A stretch of 64,000 bases of DNA, from positions 13,556,587 through 13,620,586 of the forward strand of contig CM053326.1 in NCBI GenBank assembly GCA_028583605.1, read 5' to 3'. This stretch comes from Dastarcus helophoroides. Lineage: Eukaryota; Arthropoda; Insecta; Coleoptera; Bothrideridae. The notes below the pieces were generated by a model, which did not search any database, had not been told where the DNA came from, and was given only the letters and a program-made list of their open reading frames with translations. Made by a program: the position numbers and the translations under genes. Numbering within the stretch: the first letter of the stretch is position 1; each line of letters begins with the position of its first letter. Shown here piece after piece: positions 55,641-64,000 of this stretch.

Positions 55641-57340
55641 TCTAATGTTGCAGTTTTTGACTGTTTTTGGGATTTTGATTTCGATTAAAAAAGGTCGGAC
55701 CACCCGAAATATAAAAAATGAAAACAAATTAAGTAAACATAAATTCTCTGAATAACCCATATACATTGTTATTAAATCCAATATAATATATTTTATTTTA
55801 TTTTTGATCGATTTGTATGTAATATTTTTAATATAAGCATTAAGAGAAAACCAAAATTGTTTCCTTCTGCAGATTTGAATGACAGGCTTTCGCATCTCTA
55901 TCACTCAATATTCTTAAATGTCCGGTGTTAGCAAATATTTATCGAATACCTTGTGGAATTTTTAATGTTGTTGCTTTGTTAGCCTTAATAAAGTTTAATA
56001 GTTATGAATTTTTAAATGTGTCAAAGGGGAATACAGATATCGTTCAACGTGCTTTAGACCCTTCAAAACCATCTGTTTACGTTAAAAAAATCCAGAAGCT
56101 ACAAATTCAAATATATTAATTTTATGTCATACCAAAACCAAGGTTGGATTATCTGGAGAGTCGGACTATCTGCGGTCAAACCAGCAGAGTTCGATTTAAT
56201 TTATCAGAAGAAAAACAATATTGGGACTCTAACAGCTTTATAGCTTTTTGTACATGTTGTAGATTTGTTCATTTTTAATAACAGTTAAAAGGGTAAGGTG
56301 CAATTCACTTTCATTTTAAGGAAAAATCTATAACGAAATATGAATCATGCTTGACAAAAGTTATTTATGTAAAAAATAATGTCCGAAATTCATTAAAATT
56401 TCCATGATTATTAAATTCACTTTTAAATATTTCCACTTAATATAATCTATTAATCACATCCAACTGTTTCCATATATTGACAAACCAAAGTTGTGTAAAT
56501 TTCATCATTCCTCGCCATTTTGCATTTTACAACTTACCTCATTAATTAATAATTCAGAGGTTGTCTTACAAATTATGTGACTTTATAGTGCCCCTACCTA
56601 TAAATTATTTGTTTTGATCATTATTCTTTTTCGGTGCTATCTGAACATCGTAAATAACTAATGTGAATTCATTTAAATAAAATAAATATGTAAGAAGTGA
56701 TGTACGCAATGGACTATGTTTTAATCATAAATGAGCCTCTTTTATCACTACCGCATGTCGAAATATTTTATTTCGTCAATATCGATTAAAAAACAAGTTA
56801 TGTGAGTTGGAAATAAAAATGACAGTTTCAATTTATTAGTAAAAAATATTAAAATTACCTAAGTTTTTGACGCATCGGATACAATATCCGGACCATGTCC
56901 TTGGGATTTACGTCTTTTGTGACATATAAAATCCAGTAAGAAATTTTAATCATCTAAACAGGATATCACTAGAACAATAGTAATATAATCTAATTAATAT
57001 TCTTCAGTTCTGCAAAATTTACATTAATATTGAATCAACACTAACAAATAAACACTTTTCACACCAGGATCAAAAATAATTAAATCGGCAAAAATAATGT
57101 ATTTGGCAAGAAATTGGAGCATTTGAAAAGTAGTAAGCTTTGAGTGATCCACAAATTTTGTAAAATATCTAAATTAATTTTTTTATCGATTACAGTTGTC
57201 AGTTAAATGATACGCGGCCTATATGAAGAATAATAAATACCGCAAAGAGGAACTTAAAGTAGATAATGTAAATCTTAACTGTTAATGGCATGGTTGACAA
57301 AAAAATTTATGATTAGGGCCTGGAAGTTGTGGCATTTGTC
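55641..57340. other. Intergenic DNA with one dispersed repeat
   Basis: No gene recognised. An inverted copy of the ~90-bp repeat lies at 55921-56010 and the ORF at 55925-56119 runs over it. Confidence 0.4.
55921..56010 (-). repeat. Copy of the ~90-bp dispersed repeat (inverted)
   Basis: Its reverse complement reads AACTATTAAACTTTATTAA, AAAAATTCCACAAGG, TCGATAAATATTTGCTAACA, CCGGA, matching 40262-40352. Confidence 0.7.
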
Positions 57341-57342
57341 AT

Positions 57343-57371
57343 TTATTGGTACAAGTATCTCGTACCAATAA
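57343..57371. repeat. Hairpin at the 3' side of the mariner fragment
   Basis: TTATTGGTAC (57343-57352) and GTACCAATAA (57362-57371) are perfect inverted 10-mers. The hairpin lies just outside the transposase end and may be part of the mariner terminus. Confidence 0.55.
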
Positions 57372-57394
57372 ATAAATGTGAAAGTTATTAACTA

Positions 57395-58100
57395 TTTTTC
57401 TACATAATCTCCTGATCTTGTTATGCACTTTTCCCAATGGACTGGGAGTTTTTTAATGCCATCATCATAAAAAAAAGGGAGGGTTTTTTCAGCCAATTGC
57501 GCACAAATGTCTCAACAGCAGCATCATCGTGGAATCCGTCACCTCCTTGAGCTTCTTTCAGCGGCCCAAATATATGACAATCGCATGGAGATAAGTCGGA
57601 ACTATAAGGAGAGTGTTCTAATGTTGCCCAATGCATTTCCTCTAATTTTTGATGTGTCAGTTTGGTTGAGTGGGGGCGGGCATTTCCGTGAAGCAAAATC
57701 ACATTTCTGACTAAAAATTCGCGCCTCTTCGACCGATATGCAGTGGTAGGCAGCATTAACTGTACGACCTTCGATCACCTTTCACAAGGCGCTGAACAGC
57801 GTTAACCTTTTCCGCAGTAACACTGGTCCGAGGACGACGGGCATGAGGTTCATGTTCAACTTGATTTCGTCCTTCCAAAAATTTTTTATGCCATTCATAC
57901 ACTTGAGTTTTCTTCAAACAAGTATCTCCAAGCTGTGCTTCTAGTCTGCGAATAATTTCGGCGATCTTTACACCTTCAACGGCAACAAATTTAATAATAA
58001 TGCACTGCGCAACGTGCGGATGAACCTCTTTTTTACTCAGTTGTAAATACAACAACTGACGAGCGGCGAGAACGGAATTAGCTTGAGCACATGAAGTCAC
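57395..58100 (-). pseudogene. Mariner-type transposase, internally deleted
   Basis: The N-terminal frame (58100-57756) carries the mariner DNA-binding region: AQCIIIKFVAVEGVKIAEII, then KTQVYEWHKKFLEGR and RRPRTSVTAEKV. The C-terminal frame (57756-57421) begins at LPTTAYRSKRREFL and has LLHGNARPHS, where the catalytic aspartate of HDNARPH is replaced by Gly, then the third catalytic position in SSDLSPCDCHIFGPLKEA. One further frameshift gives the usual mariner ending FYDDGIKKLPVHWEKC. The part carrying the first catalytic aspartate is deleted between the two frames. It cannot be active. Confidence 0.85.
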
Positions 58101-58321
58101 GTGATATCCCCACTTGACATATCTAAGAGTATGCGCACACTCCCGACGTCCTCATAGCGATATGATAGAAATTCCTCTTCACATTTGATTAACCCTCGTA
58201 TATTCCGGCCTTTACAGCCAAACTCAACATCTGATGTACACTCATTCCTTGGTCCTGGTCTTAACGTTTTTTTGCCAATCAGATAATATCTGTATCTAGC
58301 AAGGTGTGGACAAGCATTCAC
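58097..58321 (-). pseudogene. LINE B C-terminal tail
   Basis: NACPHLARYRYYLIGKKTL follows a CGTEKETSLHI stretch in the preceding frame. Together they form the CCHC-like end typical of LINEs with RNase H. The remainder (RKGRNIRGLIKCEEEFLSYR region) shows no further domain. Confidence 0.65.
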
Positions 58322-58430
58322 AATGTGTAAACTTGTTTCCTTTTCAGTCCCACACAGTCGACATCGATCGCTTTCTGCTAGTTTCAGTTAACCAGGTGTC
58401 CTTTAAACTTTTCGTGACCAGTAAGCAGAC

Positions 58431-58850
58431 CTAGTGGTTTCTTAGTGTGCTTTTAATCATCGCAATGAGTACTTCAGCTCTTGATTGCAAGGGTTTATCC
58501 ATCAGCAGTCTTGATTGCCTGCTGGAGGTTATATTTCTCCACCGATTCCAATAGGTCCGTTTGATGTTTGTTAATATGATGTTTATGCCTACAGCACAAG
58601 GCACGCCTACGATCTGTTTAGTAGGAACTTTCAGAGAGCCTCCTCTTGCCAGCTCGTCGGCGACCCCGTTACCGTATATGTAGCTATGCCCGGACATCCA
58701 AATAAGTATGACCTTTTTGGTTTCTCCCAGTCTATTAAGGGTTTGCAAACAGTCCCACACTACGGTTGAACTGGCATTTAACACTGCACGGCTATCTATC
58801 TGCATATGAAGGTTGAGCGACGAAGCGTCATGATTTGAAAATTTGAGCAT
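58431..58850 (-). pseudogene. LINE B RNase H domain
   Basis: A 139-codon frame includes IDSRAVLNASSTVVWDCLQT, then VILIWMSGHSYIYGNGVADE and LARGGS. The HSYIYGNGVADELAR motif supplies the late catalytic aspartate of RNase H1. An upstream frame (59002-58796) has WLIDGSGFGGKCRAGIYRPS and SVFITEAIQEC, which correspond to the first aspartate and the glutamate of the same fold. The domain is therefore complete in content but split by a frameshift near 58830. It would remove the RNA strand during element replication. Confidence 0.78.
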
Positions 58851-59499
58851 TCTTGAATAGCTTCAGTTATAAAGACCGAAGCATGTTCTCCCATTGGAAT
58901 ACTTTTCCTGTAATTATTGCTTGGTCTATAGATCCCAGCTCTGCATTTTCCGCCGAAGCCGGATCCGTCTATAAGCCAGACGTCATTTTCTTGACCTAGC
59001 ACGGTTTCTTGTTTTTCCTAATCTTCTCTATTCGGGATCAGAGTCTTATAATTCCGTTCCAATTAGAGTTTCCTAAGAGTGCGGTCTTGTTTTAAGAACT
59101 AAGATTTAAGGTCTGTTCTTAAGTGTAGTATGATCTACTTTTTCTCCCTCCACTCCCCTAAACACTTAAGTCTGTAGGCTGTTAATTTGGCCTGTGTCTT
59201 AATGAATTCATCTAGAGGAAGCATAATTAGCGCTACCTCTAGAGATTCTGTTAGAGTGGTACACATAACACCTGTACCAGCCCTTAGGTAGGCGCCTTGT
59301 AGGCTCTTTAACAGGTTCTTTTCCTGTGCTGTTTCTATGCTACGCCACTATATCACAACAGCATAAGGTAAACGCGGTAATAATACCGTTTTGTAGAGCC
59401 ATAGCGCTACGTCTGGTTTTAAGCCCCAGGTATGGCCCACGCTTTTTTACACGGCTGCATAGTAGCATGTAGTTTATTCCTTTGAGGGTTCAGGTGTAA

Positions 59500-60500
59500 A
59501 TTTCATTTCAGTTTAGTATCTAGGTAAATTCCAAGATATTTTACCAAGGTAGTTATTGCCTGTTCCCATAGATACGGTGGTTCTATGGGAGTTAGTTTTA
59601 TATTTCCTAGTGAATATTAGGGCTACAGTCGTAGACGGGTTTACTATTGGTCCCGTTTCCCTACACCAAGATTGAACAATTCGCAGTGAATTGTTAGCCA
59701 GTTCTCTGAGTGTCTTTAAGAATTTGCCTCCGATCACTATGTCAAGTCATCAACGTAGGCGTCGATTCGGAAACATACTTCTTTAGGTCTGACCAAAAGA
59801 TCGTCTACCACTAGGTACCACAGGAGAGGGGAAATAACTTCACAGGGCGACCTTTAATGGTTTTATTTCCATGCGTAACTGAAATTTCTCTCGATGTTAG
59901 CATGTTTTGTGTCCATTTTATCAGGGTTGGTGCTATTCCCCGAGTGGTCATAGCTCTCTTAATGACTTCATACGCGGTACTGTCGAAAGCTCCTACGATT
60001 CCAAAAAGATCCTTATTGCATGGTTTTTTTACCAATAATTACTACTCCAAACCGCTTATCAGATGGTGTAACGTTGTTTCCGTGGACTTTCCCACCTGGT
60101 AGGCATATTGGGAGGTCGCCAATGGACGTAGCTGCGGTTGTACGGTTTTTATGTATCTGTCTGTTAGCCTTTCCTGTAACTTTTATATAAAGGACCTTAG
60201 GCTAATTTGATGGAAGTCTTTGACATGATTATGACCGTTTCTTGCCGGTTTTGGAATAAAAACTACTTCAGTCTTATTCCAGGCGTTTGGTATTTGGTAT
60301 GTTCCCTTAAGCAATTTTAGTTCTAAGAACTCGTGTAAGAGGGCCTAGTATAATATCGAGTCCCTTTTGTAACAGCACGGGGAAAATTTCGCCTGGTCCT
60401 GGTGCTTTATAGGGTTCAAAAGTCTTTATTGCCCATTCGACCCCTATGGGAGTAATAATTTTCGAGGCTAGCTTCCAGTCCCTAGGTATATTTTGTCCTA
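59500..60500 (-). pseudogene. LINE B reverse transcriptase remnants
   Basis: Near 60400 the minus strand reads FEPYKAPGPGEIFPVLLQKG, an RT fingers motif. The frame at 60035-59811 has GAFDSTAYEVIKRAMTTRGI, then NMLTSREISVTHGNKTIKG, the palm region around the first catalytic aspartate (here VGAFDS for the usual EGAFDS). The next stretch (about 59765-59745) gives DAYVDDL, the second catalytic motif with V for A. The frame at 59737-59513 (FLKTLRELANNSLRIVQSWC, then NPSTTVALIFTRK) is the thumb-side region. At least four frameshifts or stops separate these pieces. Confidence 0.8.
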
Positions 60501-60825
60501 GGGCTGGCTATCCTTGGTTGTCGCATTAATTAGAGCGAGACATTTTTTACTTATATTGGGGACAACGGGACAAATATTTTAAAAGCGGGACGTATAGTCA
60601 CTTTAGGTATGCCACACTGACGAGATCTAACAAGATTGGAGCTGGTATTTGGTTCCCAAAACTCTGAATCTGATAAATTATCCAATGGTACCTTCTTTTG
60701 GTTCTGTACCCATTACCCTTACCGATACACTTATCGATCCTTAAATCAACATATTTGCAAAGAAGAGTTCGATCTATCTAATTAACTGAAAATATGCCAT
60801 ACTGAGTAAAAAATTTAAATATAAA

Positions 60826-60998
60826 TCTTGTCCCCTGAAACCAGGAAAGATTATAAAACACAACAAATGTTACTCTAACGCGTTTTGATAGCCAAGCTAT
60901 TATCTTCAGGGAGAACATTTGTTATGTTTTTAATCTTTCTTGGTTTCAAGGGGCAAAATTTATATTTCAATTTTTGAAGATAACCAAGGACCAGTCCT
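60826..60998. repeat. Penelope-linked palindromic element, decayed
   Basis: CTTGTCCCCTGAAACCAGG, AACGCGTTTTGATAGCCAAG and CTTGGTTTCAAGGGGCAAAA recapitulate the family. The second arm has lost its ribozyme-like part, and the first (minus strand, 60910-60873) has substitutions in stem I and in GAAAC (AAAAC). The outer AAGATAACCAAGGACCAGTC is kept. Confidence 0.75.
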
Positions 60999-61012
60999 AT
61001 ACACCTAGTAAA

Positions 61013-61035
61013 GGAACACCTATACTAGGTGTTCC
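61013..61035. repeat. Short perfect palindrome
   Basis: GGAACACCTA and TAGGTGTTCC flank TAC, immediately outside the Penelope-linked repeat. It may be target DNA or an element edge. Confidence 0.5.
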
Positions 61036-61039
61036 ATTT

Positions 61040-61716
61040 GTAAAAATAAGATTTGTATTTTGTATTTCGTGTTTAAAACGCTTTGTATGAAGCTGAATAT
61101 ACGTAAAAGATGACAAAAACAAAACAAAATTGACGGTTTCGAGTGATTTTTCACAAAAACAGGCGTTTCCTTTATTTCTGAAAATTACGCATTACTTATA
61201 GGCGCACTGTATAAGGTTTTCACTTGTTTTTTAATTCAAAAATGCTTATTTAAAAAATATTATAGAAGCTTATAGGTAATAACAAATTAATCTGATTTAT
61301 TATACGTATTAAGATTAATGGTTTAATTTTATGGTAATCTGTTGTAAGTAAAGTTAATTTTCATTTCTTTCTGTATTCTTTTAAGAAAATAACTTATGTA
61401 ATTAAATTGAAACGTCACCACTTTATCTATTATGTATACATATTCCAAAATTAAACTTTACTTTATTATTTATTAGATACTATGATTTATTAGAAAACTT
61501 AAGTAACGAAATTCGTCTCTAATATTTACATTGTAAAATATAATTCAGTTGCACTCTCCATAAGAACAGTAACAAAGACTTTTAAACAAAAGACTAACAT
61601 ATCGAAATCTATCACCATTTTTACATATAGTAGGCTATATGGCAAAAAATCTTAAATTGCAATATCAGAAACACTCTTGAGAATCTTTGGGGGTCTTCAG
61701 GAAGTTTAATAAAATA
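61040..61716. other. AT-rich intergenic DNA
   Basis: Nothing recognisable. Confidence 0.45.
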
Positions 61717-62326
61717 TAGTCAAACCTTCCCATGGCGAATTCCTAAATCATACAAAAAAATTCGTTATAGAGAGGTTTTCGTTGTAGGGAGGAGTATTAA
61801 AAATCCATAAGTCATATGTAAAACTCCATATACTTCAAGAAATTCAAAACTTGTTCTTGTATTTTTTAAACCCTGATTGTGACACTATTGATCAATTGAT
61901 CTTTTCCGCTGAACGTTAAAGTTTTTTCCTTCAGCATTTTTTTGCAATTTTACTGTTCTTACTCTTCTTGCACAAGAAATCAACTGAAAAAGAGAATCTT
62001 TTTTGTCTTACCCGGCCAACAAAGTCATTAGCATGGGGTAAAATTAATCTTTCTCCGAACGGAATGCAATTAAAAACTAGTTAAACCTTGGAAAGTCATT
62101 AGTATATGGGTATCCGAAAAATTAAGAAATCTTTCTGAACGGAAGCATTTAAAAACTAATTAAACTTTAGAAAATTTTGGTTCAAAAATTTGCTGTATGA
62201 AGGTATTGCTCTCGTTAAATGGAGGTAATTTTATATGTCAATGTACTTGAAAAGCTATCTTCCGTAAAAAGTTCGTTATATAGAGGAATTCGTTACACGA
62301 AGGTTCGTTATAGGGGGGTTTGACTG
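61717..62326. mobile_element. pogo/Tigger-like MITE
   Basis: The left end TAGTCAAACCTTCCCATGG and the right end GGGGGGTTTGACTG are inverted (CAGTCAAACC type), with TA at both sides (61715-61716, 62327-62328). Subterminal words AATTCGTTATAGAGAGG and CGTTATATAGAGGAATTCG pair. Inside is a tandem duplication around TTTCTCCGAACGGAA and TTTCTGAACGGAA (about 62030-62160). There is no transposase. Confidence 0.8.
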
Positions 62327-62328
62327 TA

Positions 62329-64000
62329 TCCAATTTATTTAAATAAATTAAAAAAATGTTTTGTATTTTGATGTAGACCGAAGATGGATGTGAAATTTAA
62401 AAATTCCCAAAATTTTTCAGTATTTTTATTTATTGCATTTAAACAATTGGAATATTTTATTACATTGGATGGAGGTAAGTTAAGAAAACGAAATAATTAT
62501 CATTTCATATCAAATAGTTCAAATTAGCTACTATACTGTTTGAAGCCACCATGAAATAACCGCGTTTCTATGAGGGGTGGGAAACAAACCGGGACTCTTG
62601 CCCTGCATGACACTTGAAAGGGGTGCCTAATTCACTTGTTCACGTGTTTTTTAGTCGTTAAAAATTTAGTAGTAATTTCAGTGGATACATTTTCAAGTTT
62701 TTGCCATGTCTCGGAAAATTCGTACATCCGGTGTTGCTCTGTGCGGTTAATAAATATATCTTATTGATTGGATAAATATACAATAAACGTACATTGTTTT
62801 ATAGATTTAGTGTACGTACATCTTTGTATTAAACAGTGAACGGGATGGATAGTTATGAAAAAATAAGAATATTCGATGGTTTTTTTTTGCATTACATGTT
62901 CTTTTGTCAGGAGGACCTGTGCTTTTGTGCTCGTATGGACAAGCCGCCACTGAAAGTAACCAATAATTTTCCAAACTTGTTAATAAAAACACCTAAGAAA
63001 AGGAAACTCTTATGTTTTTTTACACACGACACTACATATTTATTACATGTTGCTAAATGTAATTTTATTGTAGTTTATTTGGTTCCTTTAATGTAATTTA
63101 AACCTAAATTAAATTTAAAGCATACCTGTAATGCTTATCGCTATCGTTTAAACCTTATCAGTCTCTTTTGTTGTAAACTATGCTCGATAAAATTACTAAA
63201 TTTATCTAAAATATTGAAAACATTTACACTAAATCGTAGAGGGCAGGAAGTCTTAAAAACATGGTTATTTGAACAAGATTAAAACCTACAGATCGGTGAT
63301 GCACACTTCACCACAGCAAGAAATAATTCCAGGACAGCTTAAATGTTATCTATAAGTAGAAGTATTATCTATACATATTTAGTAAACATAATGCAAATGA
63401 CTTTAACGAAACACATTTGTAAATAAATAAACGTCGTGTTTAAAAAGTACTTTTACAGACTAGTTACTAGTGATCTTCAATAGGCTGCATTGACAGTGAC
63501 TGTGAATCTGAATGCACAATTAATTCGACGAGTAAGTAAACTCAAACTTATCTGTTAATTATTCAATAATAAAATCATATTTACTAGTCAACCCTTAGCT
63601 CTTAACAGCATTTAGTGGTGGAGATAGCTTTTTGTCATGGGGGGAGGGTTTTCTCAATAAAAATCATTTTTCATGTGTGCAGAAACAAATACAATAATTG
63701 GTTACATTTATCACTTAAATGAATGTATTATATTAATGAAAAAATCCTTAAGTATACCAATTGTTAAAAGACATTCAAGTCAAGGGTCGAACTTCGGACA
63801 ATCAGAACATTTCTTAGAAGCGACAAATCCAAAAAGGCAACATTTTGGCTGCGAATGTAACAATTTTTTTTATGTTGAATATCGAGTTAATCGGAATGTA
63901 TATTTGCTGTTCGGAACTAAGTAAAATTCTGAAAAAAATTAAAATATTGAGTGTTTTTGTCAAAATATTTTACTTTGGACATTTTTTCCTAAAATAAGCG
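62329..64000. other. Intergenic DNA with unassigned ORFs
   Basis: ORFs at 62836-63096 (86 codons) and 63673-63924 (83 codons) have mixed composition but no domain, signal peptide or splice evidence that I can defend. The rest is AT-rich and featureless. Confidence 0.35.

Larger units (their letters stand above)
58100..60620 (-). mobile_element. LINE B: RNase H-bearing non-LTR retrotransposon, decayed
   Basis: The minus-strand order is RT (60500 to 59500), an unassigned middle, RNase H (58850-58431), then a C-terminal cysteine-containing tail (58321-58097). An RNase H domain after the RT puts it in the I/Loa/Outcast/R1-like assemblage rather than with LINE family 1. Its 3' end runs directly into the mariner fragment at about 58100. 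The 5' half with the endonuclease is absent. Confidence 0.8.

Overview
The window looks like intergenic DNA from a large, AT-rich, transposon-laden arthropod genome, most likely an insect. There are no operons and no prokaryotic gene spacing. Every protein-coding segment I can recognise belongs to a mobile element: mariner-type transposases, LINE reverse transcriptases, a Jockey-type gag, a Penelope-like element and hAT remnants. No host gene can be named with confidence. One uncertain exon-like ORF lies at 23537-23908. The insect order cannot be resolved from the sequence.

Layout. 0.8-1.3 kb: a foldback repeat carrying a hammerhead-ribozyme-like motif. 3.27-6.16 kb: a hAT-type non-autonomous element. 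8.59-9.62 kb: a second hAT-type element with a perfect 8-bp target duplication. 9.7-10.24 kb: a LINE ORF1-like relic. 10.90-12.22 kb: a third hAT, with transposase remnants and an exact 8-bp duplication. 12.40-21.42 kb: a hAT-bounded island into which a LINE (14.7-17.9 kb) and an apparently intact Tc1/mariner-superfamily transposon (18.22-20.39 kb) have inserted. 24.01-26.17 kb: a long-TIR element. 26.4-29.8 kb: an AT-rich motif array invaded by a Penelope-derived palindrome. 29.88-30.8 kb: a decayed Penelope-like element with a GIY-YIG segment. 31-36.4 kb: three LINE copies. 38.7-40.25 kb: another AT-rich array. 42.1-45.7 kb: a LINE copy interrupted by a Jockey gag in the opposite orientation. 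47.27-49.03 kb: a TIR element holding a smaller MITE and a Penelope palindrome. 51.62-52.79 kb: a palindromic MITE. 57.4-60.6 kb: a deleted mariner abutting an RNase H-bearing LINE. 61.72-62.33 kb: a pogo-like MITE.

Two themes stand out. (1) Two unrelated foldback families share one architecture: a short stem, CTGAAGA, a hairpin, GAAAC, a tiny stem, then the complement of the first stem. This is the layout of a type I hammerhead ribozyme with a minimal stem III. One of the families is tied to a Penelope-like element in this window. (2) Long AT-rich arrays of a degenerate unit (roughly TTTGAAAATTTCGACTTTTT) recur as the interior of hAT-type elements. Several boundaries are fixed by target-site duplications, which makes the nesting history readable.
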